Assembly: GCA_902364645.1 (NCBI GenBank)
Contig: CABJEP010000011.1
Location: 19,968-83,967 of the forward strand
Origin: Coriobacteriaceae bacterium
GTDB lineage: Bacteria; Actinomycetota; Coriobacteriia; Coriobacteriales; Coriobacteriaceae
Direction of reading: 5' to 3'
Length of the DNA: 64,000 nt
Part shown: one piece after another, positions 1 through 8,928 of the stretch
Layout: each line of letters starts with the position of its first letter
How positions within the stretch are numbered: the first letter of the stretch is position 1
Position numbers and translations under genes: made by a program
The notes under the pieces: model-generated
The model's database searches: none
What the model was told of the DNA's origin: nothing
The model's input: the letters and a program-made list of their open reading frames with translations, nothing else

Positions 1-74
1 TGCTCGAGGAACTGGCCGATCGGGTTTACTGCATGCGCGACGGTGCCGTTGTGAAAGTTCGGGAAAGGTCGTGA
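1..74 (+). CDS. ABC transporter ATP-binding protein, C-terminal end (partial)
   Basis: Only the last 23 codons are in the window, read in the third frame and ending in TGA at 72-74. The visible residues LEELADRVYCMRDGAVV match the usual end of an ABC ATPase just after the H-loop (the ELADRV...MRDG pattern), as in LolD/MacB-type export ATPases. The stop codon overlaps the GTG start of the next gene (GTGA at 71-74), so the two are translationally coupled and the next protein is probably part of the same transport or lipoprotein-handling operon. The subfamily cannot be fixed from so short a piece. Confidence 0.6.
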   Translation, partial: LEELADRVYCMRDGAVVKVRERS

Positions 75-739
75 GCGCGATGAAGAAGACCCTGTGGACG
101 AGAAGATCGGCGCTCGCGCTTTTTTGCTGTGCTGCTGCCGGCCTTGCGGGCATGAGGGTGAGCGTCGTTAACGGGAACCGGACGGTCATTCCTGAGAAAT
201 ATTACGCGGAGGGCGAATGGCTCTCGATGGATGGAGCGTTTCTGGGGTCGAAGGATGTGGTGACTGATGGGTATTCGTTTTGCATAGACGGGGCAGAGTT
301 GCTCACGCCGCGCGAGTATCTCAAACGAGCACATGACGATTATTCAAAATATGGCACCGTGGATACGAAAACGAGACTGAAGGATGCCGACATCACGTGC
401 GTTATCGCCGTAAAGATGCGTGTCAGAAATAGGGATAATATCGACGGTGGAATCAAAGCGTATGTTTGGCATCTGGTTCCGGAGTCTGCGCCAAACTATG
501 ATTTTGTAGTCAATACCGATCTGATAACGCAAGCCATGCCGGTCCTTGGCGGCTCTGCTGCGTTTGCCGTGGAGGTTGGGGCAGAAAACGAGTTGCTCGT
601 CCCATTTATGATGCAGAACACCAACGACTATTTCGAAGGTTACGAGACCGTCCGTTTTGAGAAAGCATTTCCCGGGACTTACACGATGAAGATGACCGAT
701 CTGCCGGAGCGGAGGCTCTTAAGGTTTGAAGTGAAATAG
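71..739 (+). CDS. Hypothetical secreted or membrane-anchored protein
   Basis: A 222-residue protein of unknown function. The N-terminus has a short basic stretch (KKTLWTRR) followed by a hydrophobic run at residues about 13-29 (ALALFCCAAAGLAG), consistent with a signal peptide or signal anchor. The remainder is a soluble, beta-rich-looking extracytoplasmic domain with no motif I recognise. The GTG start is chosen because it overlaps the stop of the upstream ABC ATPase (GTGA); an ATG three codons later is an alternative. Co-translation with an ABC ATPase suggests a cell-envelope role tied to that transporter, but this is inference from position only. No paralogue is visible in the window. Confidence 0.6.
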   Translation: MSAMKKTLWTRRSALALFCCAAAGLAGMRVSVVNGNRTVIPEKYYAEGEWLSMDGAFLGSKDVVTDGYSFCIDGAELLTPREYLKRAHDDYSKYGTVDTKTRLKDADITCVIAVKMRVRNRDNIDGGIKAYVWHLVPESAPNYDFVVNTDLITQAMPVLGGSAAFAVEVGAENELLVPFMMQNTNDYFEGYETVRFEKAFPGTYTMKMTDLPERRLLRFEVK

Positions 740-776
740 CTCGAGAGCAAGGCAAAACGGGTCCATTGGCGGTACG

Positions 777-816
777 CGCGCCCGATTCCAGGCGCCCCGG
801 CCCGGAATCGGGCGCG
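777..816. terminator. Perfect 13-bp inverted repeat between convergent genes
   Basis: Arms at 777-789 and 804-816 pair perfectly (CGCGCCCGATTCC with its complement) around a 14-nt GC-rich loop. The hairpin lies between two convergent genes and has no T-tract, so it would act as a U-less, bidirectional terminator or transcription roadblock. Confidence 0.5.
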
Positions 817-844
817 GGACGAGGCGCCTTCGGTGTCGGCCGGC

Positions 845-1561
845 CTACCGCTTCTTCTTGCTCTTCTTCTGCTTGCGCTGCTTGCCCTTGGTCTCCTGGG
901 GCTTGTCGCCCTGTTTTGCTTCGGCAGCGGCCTTTTCTGCCTTCATCTTCTTGCGTTTGGTCTCGATGCGGAGTTTTTTGTTGATGCGCGCCTTAAGGAA
1001 GGGACCGAACTGCTCGGCATCGCCGCGGACAAAGGTGTCCTTAGGGATCGTCACGCCCTGGTCGGCGAACATGGCCACAAAGATGCGCTCGCCGTCGAGC
1101 ACGTGGTCGAGCTTTTCAAACGGGAAGAACTGCGACTTGCCGCTCGTGCCCCAAACCATCAGGCCGTCCTCGTTGGCGGCGACGCGGCGATAGCGGCCAC
1201 CCATGGACTCGTCGGCCTCAACGGCGTCGATAAAGTCGCGGGCGAGGGTGTGGTGCAGGTTTTTGCTCCACCAGGCCAAAAAGGCGCCGAATACGATCAA
1301 GACGACGCCAAACTTGATCCAGTTGCCGCCGGCCACCAGCATGCCGATGCCGATGAGCGCGGCAATTGCCGCGGCGACATACAGCGAGCCGCGACGCCTG
1401 GGCGAGGCGACCAGGCGGGCGAAGTCGGTGACGAGGTCGTTTTCGTATTGGTACTCGTTGAGGTACAGGATGCCGTCGTCGGCTGCGGCCTGCTCCTCGA
1501 GCGCGACCTCGACCTGGTCGGCTGCTTCGGAGGGAACGAGGTTGCTCTCTGCGTCTGCCAT
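845..1561 (-). CDS. YcxB-like membrane protein
   Basis: A 238-residue protein with an acidic N-terminus, two adjacent transmembrane segments at about 58-77 and 80-98, then a cytoplasmic domain of about 100 residues (including LMVWGTSGKSQFFPFEKLDHV) that fits the YcxB-like family. It ends in a Lys-rich tail from about residue 200 (KKSKKKR), which probably contacts nucleic acid or the membrane surface. The family has no assigned biochemical role. The ATG has AGGAG ten bases upstream. It is divergent from dnaX, whose start lies about 115 bases away, so the two share an upstream region. Confidence 0.6.
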   Translation of the reverse strand: MADAESNLVPSEAADQVEVALEEQAAADDGILYLNEYQYENDLVTDFARLVASPRRRGSLYVAAAIAALIGIGMLVAGGNWIKFGVVLIVFGAFLAWWSKNLHHTLARDFIDAVEADESMGGRYRRVAANEDGLMVWGTSGKSQFFPFEKLDHVLDGERIFVAMFADQGVTIPKDTFVRGDAEQFGPFLKARINKKLRIETKRKKMKAEKAAAEAKQGDKPQETKGKQRKQKKSKKKR

Positions 1562-1677
1562 GCTCTTTGGACTCCTATCGCGGCGGGCTCGCCGTACGGG
1601 TTATTATGGAATGCAGTATGCCGTGCGACCGCATGGCCGCCGCGGCAACAAGACTCAGTATACCCGGGGGAGCACCC

Positions 1678-4158
1678 ATGGAATCGTTGTACCGAAAGTA
1701 TCGCCCGCTCACCTTTGACTCCGTGGTGGGCCAGCAGCATATCGTCTCGACGCTCGAGCACGCCATCACCGAGGGGCGCCTGTCCCACGCCTACCTGTTC
1801 TGCGGACCGCGCGGCACGGGCAAGACCACCATGGCGCGCATTCTGGCCAAGGCGCTGCTGTGCCGCAATGCCGAGGCGGCGCGCGCCGAGGGTGCAAGCG
1901 GCTGCATGCCCGACGGTACTTGCGAGGAGTGCGAGCTCATTGCCGAGGGTAACCACCCCGATGTCTACGAGCTCGATGCCGCCTCCCGCACGGGCGTGGA
2001 CAATGTGCGCGAGGAAATCATCAACTCCGTCAACTTTGCCCCGGTGCGCGGCAAGTACAAGATCTATATCATCGACGAGGTCCACATGCTCACGACGGCG
2101 GCGTTCAACGCGCTGCTCAAGACGCTCGAGGAGCCGCCGGCACACGTGATCTTTGTGCTGTGCACCACCGACCCGCAAAAGATTCTGGAGACCATCCTCT
2201 CGCGCTGCCAGCGTTTCGATTTCCATCGCATCGGCAACGAGGATATCGAGCGTCGCCTGGCATACGTGTGCGAGCAGGAGGGCTTCGATTACGACGATGA
2301 GGCGCTGGCTATCGTGGCGCGCCATGCCAAGGGCGGTATGCGCGACGCGTTGTCCACGCTGGAGCAGCTGAGCGTCTTTGGCAACGGTTCTGTGCATGCG
2401 GACGACGCCCGCTCGCTTTTAGGCGAGGTTTCGGACCAGATTCTGGGCGAGTTTTCCCGCGCCATTGCCGATCGCGATGTTGCCGAGCTCTATGGACTGA
2501 TCCGTGCGCAGGTCGAGGAAGGAAACGACCTGCTGGAGCTGACGCGCGACCTGGTGGCGCATGTGCGTGACGTGTACGTTGCCTGCGTTGCCGGTGCCCG
2601 TGCCGAGCTGTTTGAGGGCGGCTCCGAGCAGGCCGAGGCGCTTGCTGCCGAGGCCGCTGCCTTTGGCGAGCATCCTGCCGACCGCCTGGCCCGTGTGCTG
2701 ACGGTGCTCGACGATGCCGCACTGGAGATGAGGGGCGCGAGCGACGTGCGCCTGGTGCTCGAGATCGCCTGCACGCGCCTGGCACGTCCCGAGGCCGATT
2801 TAACGATTGAGGCATTGGCCGAGCGCGTGGCCCGCTTGGAGGCCATGGTTGCCAACGGCGCCGTGCCGGCGAGCGTGGCTGCTGCTCAGGCCGCCGCGCC
2901 TGCAGCATCCGTACCCGCTGCTGCCCAACAGCCGACGCTAATTTCGGGCGCTCGTGCTGCCGCTCCGGCGGCATCCGCTGCCCCCGCTGCTACGTCCGCG
3001 CGCCAGGGCGGTATGCCTTGGGACCGTGGTGCTGCTGTTCCGGCTGCCCAGCCTGCGTCCCGTTCTGCGTCCGTGTCAGCTTCCAAGCCTGCAGCGCCTG
3101 CACCTCAGCCTGCGCCGACTCCGACGCCTCAGCCCGTTGCGGCTCCCGCGCCTGCCACCGCTCCGGCACCTAAGCCCCAGTCCAACAATGCCGCCCAGGT
3201 TGCCGCCGCCGGTACTGCCGAGACGCCCGCGGTCGAGGATGCCGGAGAGCTGCAGCGCAAATGGGCCGAGGTTGTCGAGCGTGTCAAGGCGCGTCAGGCT
3301 TCCTACGCGGGGCTTTTGCTCAATGCCCGCGCCACGGCTGACGACGGCTCCAGGCTCACGGTCTCGTTCCCCGCGGGCTCGACCTTTGCCATCAAGATGC
3401 TTGGACGCGCCGACACGCAGTCGGTGGTCCTGCCGACAGTCAGTGCGGTCTTCGGTCGTCGTACCGTCGACTATGTCCTGGATGGGGGTGGCACGCCGGC
3501 TCCTCAACATGAGGAGCATTCTCCATCTGCACGGGCTGCGGTATCTGCGGACCCGCAACCCGTGTCCTCGGCGGCCCCTGCATCCTCGAGCGCCAGCGCG
3601 ACGCAGCCAAAAGCAGCACCGATAGCGGCGCCGACCCCGTCGGCGCCTAAGCCCGTCATGGCCAAACCGGCTGCTCCGACACCCGCGCCCAAGCCTGCCT
3701 CGCCCGCGCCCAAGTCGTCTGACCTGGGCAAAGCCCCCTGGCTGCGCTCCGACAACCCCGCCGGCGCTCCTGCCACGGGCAAGCTCCCGACCGAGCCCGC
3801 GCCCCGAGCGCCCGAGCGCGCGTCCGCTCCCAAGGCTCAGCCCGCCGCGCCGTCTGCGCCATGGGAATCCGAGCAGGTTCCCTACGACGATGCCATGGTT
3901 GGCGGTTTTGTTGCCGATGCTGGTGGGGACGATCTGCCTCCGTTCGACGTGCCGGGTGCGGCGTCCGCGCCCAAGTCCGCTGCAACTGCCCCCAAAGAGG
4001 AGGACGCTCCTGCAGCTCCCTGGGAGTCCAACTCCGGTGCGGGCGGCCCCTTCGGCCATCAGGGTGCAGCCCCGAGCATCCCGCAGACCGAGGACGAGGC
4101 CAAAGCCCTCATCCGCAGCGTCTTCGGCCAGTCCACCATCTTCAAGCCGGTGGAGTAG
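1678..4158 (+). CDS. dnaX: DNA polymerase III subunit gamma/tau
   Basis: An 826-residue clamp-loader ATPase. MESLYRKYRPLTFDSVVGQ is the standard DnaX start, and this ATG has GGGGGAG just upstream, so I place the start here rather than 37 codons earlier. The Walker A GPRGTGKT is at 43-50, zinc-binding cysteines at 62, 76, 82 and 85, the DEVH Walker B at about 133-136 and the SRC arginine-finger motif at about 175. After the AAA+ and collar domains (to about residue 390) there is a very long Ala/Pro-rich linker to about 800, unusually extended compared with the ~550-650 residues common in other bacteria. I noticed no A-rich slippery site, so only tau is predicted. It belongs with ybaB and recR downstream. 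Confidence 0.93.
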   Translation: MESLYRKYRPLTFDSVVGQQHIVSTLEHAITEGRLSHAYLFCGPRGTGKTTMARILAKALLCRNAEAARAEGASGCMPDGTCEECELIAEGNHPDVYELDAASRTGVDNVREEIINSVNFAPVRGKYKIYIIDEVHMLTTAAFNALLKTLEEPPAHVIFVLCTTDPQKILETILSRCQRFDFHRIGNEDIERRLAYVCEQEGFDYDDEALAIVARHAKGGMRDALSTLEQLSVFGNGSVHADDARSLLGEVSDQILGEFSRAIADRDVAELYGLIRAQVEEGNDLLELTRDLVAHVRDVYVACVAGARAELFEGGSEQAEALAAEAAAFGEHPADRLARVLTVLDDAALEMRGASDVRLVLEIACTRLARPEADLTIEALAERVARLEAMVANGAVPASVAAAQAAAPAASVPAAAQQPTLISGARAAAPAASAAPAATSARQGGMPWDRGAAVPAAQPASRSASVSASKPAAPAPQPAPTPTPQPVAAPAPATAPAPKPQSNNAAQVAAAGTAETPAVEDAGELQRKWAEVVERVKARQASYAGLLLNARATADDGSRLTVSFPAGSTFAIKMLGRADTQSVVLPTVSAVFGRRTVDYVLDGGGTPAPQHEEHSPSARAAVSADPQPVSSAAPASSSASATQPKAAPIAAPTPSAPKPVMAKPAAPTPAPKPASPAPKSSDLGKAPWLRSDNPAGAPATGKLPTEPAPRAPERASAPKAQPAAPSAPWESEQVPYDDAMVGGFVADAGGDDLPPFDVPGAASAPKSAATAPKEEDAPAAPWESNSGAGGPFGHQGAAPSIPQTEDEAKALIRSVFGQSTIFKPVE

Positions 4159-4179
4159 CTGCGCAGGCGGGTATACTGC

Positions 4180-4653
4180 TCAAGAAGAGAACCCCTTGCC
4201 CGGGCGCATCTGTATTTCGGACATGTGCAACGTGGTGCCGCGTATATCGCATTCGAGCAGACAGGCGCGTGACGGTCGGCCTAGGATGCTGAGGTCGATA
4301 CGATACGTCGCATGGCTGTCCGTGTACTCGACTTGCTCGGCGTTGACGGTTGCTCCGATTGTAAATAAAGAGCCCAGTTCGGCATCGACAATCTTGGAGT
4401 CCTTTATCTTGACCTTGAACTCTTGGTAGAGGGACGGGCTGTTGTAGTAAATGGTTCGGGTTCCGTCGGTGCATTCATCGGTCGTCTCCCATTTGACGAC
4501 GGGCTGGTCCGAGCTGGCTATCAGCAGTTCTGCTCCAAAAGCTATGGCATGGGTGATGATAACCAGTAATACCCAGACGACAAAGAGATAGAGAACCACA
4601 TATGCAACGGGGTGTTTTGAGCGGATGTTTTGGAGTACGGCTGGGACATTCAC
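4180..4653 (-). CDS. Hypothetical membrane-anchored protein
   Basis: A 157-residue protein with one clear transmembrane segment at about 17-42 (VAYVVLYLFVVWVLLVIITHAIAF) followed by an extracytoplasmic domain of about 110 residues containing CTDGTRTIYYN. No family is recognised. The GTG start follows GGAGG with a 7-base gap, which fixes it. It lies antisense to the canonical dnaX-ybaB-recR cluster and converges on dnaX with only 21 bases between stops, so it may be an insertion into a normally contiguous cluster. Confidence 0.55.
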   Translation of the reverse strand: MNVPAVLQNIRSKHPVAYVVLYLFVVWVLLVIITHAIAFGAELLIASSDQPVVKWETTDECTDGTRTIYYNSPSLYQEFKVKIKDSKIVDAELGSLFTIGATVNAEQVEYTDSHATYRIDLSILGRPSRACLLECDIRGTTLHMSEIQMRPGKGFSS

Positions 4654-4806
4654 GAGGGCACCTCCAAATCGTCATCTATGACAATCAAATTATACCCAGC
4701 CGCCATGCGTGCCGCCTCGAGCAGCGGCTCGGCATTTTGCCATGTAGCCTTGTAGCCCTACGCATAAACTGCCTGGTTCCAGCTCTGCTAGATGTAGCTT
4801 GAGATA

Positions 4807-4841
4807 ATTATGCAACCTTGCATAATTCGACCTTGCATAAT
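4807..4841. promoter_or_regulatory. Palindromic ATTATGCAA half-sites upstream of ybaB
   Basis: A perfect palindrome ATTATGCAA-CC-TTGCATAAT occupies 4807-4826, and a third half-site TTGCATAAT follows at 4833-4841. The sequence is AT-rich in a GC-rich background and lies in the ybaB-recR upstream region, so it is a candidate operator. The same half-site recurs at 22628-22636 and 28510-28518. The bound regulator is unknown. Confidence 0.4.
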
Positions 4842-5002
4842 CTTGGGCGTGCGTCACGCTCAAGGACATGTATATCGACTGAGGTAGCGTGTCCGCCCCG
4901 CTTGCTTGCCCCGCGCCGTGGTACGATTTTTGAGTTTGAAAGTCCCGTCGCGCTCCGGCTGCCCTTGCAGCTTGTCGCGCGGCCGCACGTAAAGGAGCCA
5001 TC

Positions 5003-5323
5003 ATGGCCGGTATGAACATGCAGCAAATGATGAAGCAGGCTCGCAAGATGCAGGAGCAGCTTGCCGCCGCGCAGGAAAACCTTAAGTCCCAGACCGTCGA
5101 CGCCTCTGCCGGCGGCGGCATGGTCAAGGTGACCGTTAACGGCGAGATGGAGCTCGTCAACCTCACCATCGACCCCGATGCCCTCGATCCCGAGGACGTC
5201 GATATGCTGCAGGACATGATCATGGCTGCCGTCAACGAGGCCGTCCGCGGTGTCAACGAGCTCGCCAACAAGCAGATGGGCGCCATCACCGGCGGCCTCA
5301 ACATCCCGGGCATGCCGTTCTAA
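5003..5323 (+). CDS. ybaB: YbaB/EbfC family nucleoid-associated protein
   Basis: A 106-residue protein matching the YbaB/EbfC family in length and layout: a long N-terminal helix rich in Met, Gln and Lys ([19 protein letters not shown]), a central strand region with [16 protein letters not shown], and a C-terminal helix. The family forms tweezer-like dimers that bind DNA with little sequence specificity. The start is set by AAAGGAG upstream of ATG. It is followed after 13 bases by recR, the usual dnaX-ybaB-recR order, and the two are probably co-transcribed. Confidence 0.92.
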   Translation: MAGMNMQQMMKQARKMQEQLAAAQENLKSQTVDASAGGGMVKVTVNGEMELVNLTIDPDALDPEDVDMLQDMIMAAVNEAVRGVNELANKQMGAITGGLNIPGMPF

Positions 5324-5336
5324 GACACGCATATAT

Positions 5337-5933
5337 ATGAGTGCCAACCATAGTCTGCAAAAATTGCTCGATGAGCTGGGCCGTCTGCCGGGCATTGGTC
5401 CCAAGTCGGCCCAGCGCATCGCCTATTACCTGCTCGAGGCCGATGCCGAGGAGGCGCGCCGCCTGGCCGAGGCTATCCTGGAGGTTAAGCAGGAGGTTCA
5501 CTTTTGCAGCCGCTGCTTTAACTACGCCACGGCCGACGAGTGCTCCATCTGCCAGGATTCGATGCGCGATACCACTCGCATTTGCGTGGTGGGCGAGCCG
5601 CGCGATGTCCAGGCGATTGAGCGCACGGGCAGCTACCACGGTCTCTACCACGTATTGGGCGGCGTGATCAGTCCCATGGACAAGATTGGTCCCGAGCAGT
5701 TGCACATTCGTGAGCTGCTGGCGCGTCTGGGTCACGAGGACATCCACGAGGTCATCATCGCCACCAACCCCAATATCGAGGGCGAGACCACGGCGAGCTA
5801 CCTGGCCCGCACTATCAAGCCGCTGGGCGTTGAGGTATCGCGTCTGGCGAGCGGCCTTCCCGTGGGCGGCGACCTGGAGTATGCCGACGAGCTTACGCTT
5901 GGGCGCGCCATCGAGGCCCGTCGCACGATTTAG
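5337..5933 (+). CDS. recR: Recombination mediator protein RecR
   Basis: A 198-residue protein, exactly the usual RecR length. It has the N-terminal helix-hairpin-helix ([17 protein letters not shown]), the four-cysteine zinc finger ([16 protein letters not shown]), a TOPRIM domain beginning [17 protein letters not shown], and the C-terminal Walker-B-like region with [13 protein letters not shown]. RecR works with RecF/RecO to load RecA on gapped DNA. The ATG at 5337 gives the family start [19 protein letters not shown]. No good ribosome binding site precedes it, so translation is probably coupled to ybaB, whose stop is 13 bases upstream. Confidence 0.93.
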   Translation: MSANHSLQKLLDELGRLPGIGPKSAQRIAYYLLEADAEEARRLAEAILEVKQEVHFCSRCFNYATADECSICQDSMRDTTRICVVGEPRDVQAIERTGSYHGLYHVLGGVISPMDKIGPEQLHIRELLARLGHEDIHEVIIATNPNIEGETTASYLARTIKPLGVEVSRLASGLPVGGDLEYADELTLGRAIEARRTI

Positions 5934-5970
5934 GTGGCGAGCCTGCTCCTGCCGTATGTCTTCATCGCGA

Positions 5971-6000
5971 CGCACGGGGTAGCCATAATTTCCCCGTGCG
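5971..6000 (+). terminator. Hairpin after recR
   Basis: A 9-bp perfect stem (CGCACGGGG at 5971-5979 pairing with 5992-6000) with a 12-nt loop lies 37 bases after recR. It has no U-tract, so it is a plausible but weak intrinsic terminator. Confidence 0.4.
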
Positions 6001-6008
6001 ACTGTAAG

Positions 6009-6024
6009 TTTGTTGTGCAACAAA
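6009..6024. promoter_or_regulatory. Palindrome TTTGTTG-TG-CAACAAA
   Basis: Seven-base arms with a two-base centre make a near-perfect palindrome in the 245-base gap between recR and the next operon. A related GTTGCGCAAC lies at 6085-6094 and TTTGTTGCGCAAC at 37814-37826 upstream of the Rrf2 gene. It may be an operator for an unknown regulator. Confidence 0.3.
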
Positions 6025-6178
6025 GATGCTTTGTATCCGCTTATCGCATGGATGCTTCCACTCGCATCCTTAATTTGCCCATTCGTTGCGCAACCTTTTG
6101 GGTTCGCTGATACACTCAAATATGGATTCGAATGAATGCGCCGCTCCCGAGAGGCGCGTTTTTGTTGGAGGAGAACGC

Positions 6179-7084
6179 ATGCGGCCCGGTGGCACTCAGA
6201 CAAAGCGCGGCGCCGCGGTGCGCATGCGACGCCGACTGGGCTTGGCGCCGCGGGCGTACGCACTGCTGTCTTGCTCGCTGGTGCTGGTCATAGCTGGCGT
6301 TTCTGCCTATGGCATGACCGTGCCGTCCATGATGCAGGCACATGCCGCACGCGAACCGCGCGTGGGGCATGAGGTCAAAAGTGACCTGGGGACCACGACT
6401 GGATATGCTTGGGCAAGTGTGGTCGCGCATATTGTGTTTGGCACCGGCGACGCGGACGGCGCCGAGGCCCCGGACAACGAAGTCACGCTTGCCAATGGCA
6501 AAACCATCGTGCTCACCAACACCAAGATCATCGATCGGTTGTCCAACAATAGCGTGGCGGCAACGGTGAATAAGGTCGAGCAGCAGAAGGAGCAGGACGC
6601 CCAGCAGTCCGGAAAGCCCGGTAGCTCGGATACTTCTGGCTCCGGCTCGGATTCGTCGAGTTCGGGCGGTGGCTCTGGGTCGGGTTCCTCTGCCGGAGGG
6701 TCTGGAAACGGCGGCTCGACGGGCGGCAACACTGACAACGATGCAAACTCCGGTGGCCTTTCCGCTGCTGAGGAAGAGAGCATTCACAGCTGGCTTGTGA
6801 CCAAGTACAACATGCTCGACGGCTATGTTTCTCGTGCCAATGACGTGGTCTCGACCTATAACTCTACGGGAGATCCCAGGCCGTGCGACAGCCTGGTCGG
6901 GGAGATGTTTGTCATTCGAGCCGAGTTCGGTCGTCAGACATTCTCGCCCCGGTCAAAGTGGTATCAGCAGTATGCCAATCTGTGGGGCTGTTACACCAAC
7001 CTATGTCAATGGGTCGGCCATTACGGCGATGATGACGTCGCGCTCGGTAACTTCAACAATAACGTGGCGGCGCTTGCCCTATGA
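6179..7084 (+). CDS. Membrane-anchored protein with Gly/Ser linker, kinase operon
   Basis: A 301-residue protein of unknown function. A basic N-terminus (MRRRLGLAPR) is followed by one transmembrane segment at about 23-45 (AYALLSCSLVLVIAGVSAYG). An extracytoplasmic region follows, with a low-complexity Ser/Gly linker at about 145-190, then a C-terminal domain with two Cys-containing segments (NLWGCYTNLCQWVGHYGDDD). GGAGGAG eight bases before the ATG sets the start. Its stop overlaps the kinase start (ATGA, 7081-7084), so it belongs to the kinase-FHA operon and may be the kinase's envelope partner or substrate. I see no homologue in the window. Confidence 0.65.
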   Translation: MRPGGTQTKRGAAVRMRRRLGLAPRAYALLSCSLVLVIAGVSAYGMTVPSMMQAHAAREPRVGHEVKSDLGTTTGYAWASVVAHIVFGTGDADGAEAPDNEVTLANGKTIVLTNTKIIDRLSNNSVAATVNKVEQQKEQDAQQSGKPGSSDTSGSGSDSSSSGGGSGSGSSAGGSGNGGSTGGNTDNDANSGGLSAAEEESIHSWLVTKYNMLDGYVSRANDVVSTYNSTGDPRPCDSLVGEMFVIRAEFGRQTFSPRSKWYQQYANLWGCYTNLCQWVGHYGDDDVALGNFNNNVAALAL

Positions 7085-8925
7085 TGACCGATCTTGCATC
7101 CACCACACCACAATCGCTCGGTCGCGATCCCATGGTCGGCCTGCGCCTGGCGCGTGTCGACGGGTTTGAGCCGGCCATTGCGCTCGGTCAGGACGAACTG
7201 CCTGCCTATCTGCGTCGTTTTACGATACTGTTTGCCGACGATGCCACCATGCGCCGTGGCGGTATCGGCCGCGTGACGCGTGCCGTCAACGCCCAAGGCG
7301 AGGCCGTGGCACTCAAGCAGCTCATCTTGCCAACGTGCGATGAGTTTGACGATGCCGCCGCCCATGAGGCGCTGGTCGCCAAGTTCAAAGCGGCGTTTCG
7401 CGAGGAATACGAATGCCATCGCGCCCTTTCGGGCCTTAAGGGCTTTCCCCGCCTCTATGGCTGGGGCGAGGTCGACGGTGTGCCTGCAATTGTCATGGAA
7501 TGGGTCGAGGGCGAGACGCTCGCCCGCTTGCGCTCGCGCTTTGCCGTGGACGATGCCGGCCGCCTATCGCCGCTTGTGGCGGCGCGTCTGGGTCGCGACC
7601 TGTTCGATCTGCTCTGCCGTATGAGCCTGGTGGGCGAGGGCTTTGTCCATCGCGATATCTCGCCCGCTAATATTATGGTGCGTACGGCGCGTCTACCGCT
7701 TGACCGGCAGCTTGCCGAGGGCACCTTTGACCTGTGCCTGATCGACTTTGGCTCGTCGCTGGCGCTTGAGCCTGCGTCGGCCGTGGCCGGTACCGGCGGC
7801 AAGGCGTCGTTTACGGAGCGCTATGCCACGCTGCGTCGCGCGACGGTTGCCTATGCCCCGCCCGAGATGCTCACCGACGATATTCCCGACCTGCGCGCTT
7901 TGCGTATGTCGCCGGCGATCGACGTCTATGCCGCAGCAAGCACGGTTTACGAGCTCATTGCCGGCGCCGCGCCATACGAAGCCGCGCCGAGCACTTCGGG
8001 CACCTCGGGTTCGCGCAAAAAGACGCGCGACATCGCCAGCCCCTACCGTCTCAAGATGGACACGCTGCCCGACTATCCCATTGGTGCCCATGCGCCCGGT
8101 TGCGATTTGACTCAGCTGCTTCGTCGTGAGCCCGATGTGGCGCTCGCTGCGGCCGAGCAGGCCCAGCAGCTGGGGCTTGAGCCGGATTCCGAGGAGCTAC
8201 GCGATGCGCTGGCGTTTGTCGATGCCCAGCTGTTCGACGTGGTGATGGCCTGTCTGTCCAGCCATCAAAAAGATCGTCCCGAGCCGGCGGCGGTCGAGGC
8301 GGCGCTCTCGGCGTTTTGTGACCACTATGCGCAAAATGTCGGTCGTTCGCTCCGCGGCGAGCCGCTCACGCCGTGCCCCATGGATGCGTCTGGCCGCGCG
8401 GTTCGTCGCGCGCTGATGGTCGGCGCGACGGTCGTCTGTGGCGTGGTTTGGGCTGTGGTCGTGGTTTCGGCCGCGCTGCTGGCGTCGGGCGCTCGCGTGA
8501 CGGCGACTTTGGGATCGCTCGTGTGGTCTGGGTCGCTACCGGGTATTATTGCCGCACTGGCGTTGGCGCTGCCAGGCATAGCCGGCGTTGCCGCGGGGGC
8601 ACTTGCGCGCGATCGGCGCTCGGGCTTCCTGCAGGGTGTGCTTGCGCTTTCTGCCTGCGAGGTTCCGGTGCTGGTTGTGGCTGCATGTAGCGTATTTTCC
8701 CAACGCGCCGTGATGGGCGGCCTTGTTGCCGCTCTGGTTGCAACCTATACGCTTACGTGGTTTTTGCTTGCGATGGGCTTTGCCTTTGAACTTCCCGTTT
8801 CGGCACCGCGACGCACAAAAGCCCAGATGGCGACTCCGCTTGCCGGTGGAGCCGCAGCTGTCCGTACTTTTGGCGGACCTGTCGAAGTATCGTCCGATTC
8901 TATTTCTACGACCAAGGAGGCCTAG
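7081..8925 (+). CDS. Serine/threonine protein kinase with C-terminal membrane segments
   Basis: A 614-residue Hanks-type kinase. A glycine-rich region RRGGIGRVTRAV precedes the ATP lysine (VALKQ, K79). The catalytic loop is HRDISPANIMV (H190, D192, N197) and the DFG motif is at 222-224. The kinase domain ends near residue 420, and four or so hydrophobic helices follow (about 440-590: ALMVGATVVCGVVWAVVV and later), so the catalytic domain is cytoplasmic and tethered by its C-terminus. No PASTA repeats are present, unlike PknB. It overlaps the preceding gene by 4 bases and is followed after 3 bases by an FHA protein, a typical phosphothreonine reader, which suggests a local signalling module. 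Confidence 0.85.
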   Translation: MMTDLASTTPQSLGRDPMVGLRLARVDGFEPAIALGQDELPAYLRRFTILFADDATMRRGGIGRVTRAVNAQGEAVALKQLILPTCDEFDDAAAHEALVAKFKAAFREEYECHRALSGLKGFPRLYGWGEVDGVPAIVMEWVEGETLARLRSRFAVDDAGRLSPLVAARLGRDLFDLLCRMSLVGEGFVHRDISPANIMVRTARLPLDRQLAEGTFDLCLIDFGSSLALEPASAVAGTGGKASFTERYATLRRATVAYAPPEMLTDDIPDLRALRMSPAIDVYAAASTVYELIAGAAPYEAAPSTSGTSGSRKKTRDIASPYRLKMDTLPDYPIGAHAPGCDLTQLLRREPDVALAAAEQAQQLGLEPDSEELRDALAFVDAQLFDVVMACLSSHQKDRPEPAAVEAALSAFCDHYAQNVGRSLRGEPLTPCPMDASGRAVRRALMVGATVVCGVVWAVVVVSAALLASGARVTATLGSLVWSGSLPGIIAALALALPGIAGVAAGALARDRRSGFLQGVLALSACEVPVLVVAACSVFSQRAVMGGLVAALVATYTLTWFLLAMGFAFELPVSAPRRTKAQMATPLAGGAAAVRTFGGPVEVSSDSISTTKEA

Positions 8926-8928
8926 GTC

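Noticed and set aside
1562..1677. Signal recognition particle RNA upstream of dnaX
   Set aside because: The short gap lacks the conserved GGAAGGAAGCAG-type loop; no SRP RNA features are visible.
1678..4158. Programmed frameshift for the gamma subunit in dnaX
   Set aside because: I saw no A-rich slippery heptamer followed by a stem-loop in the expected region.
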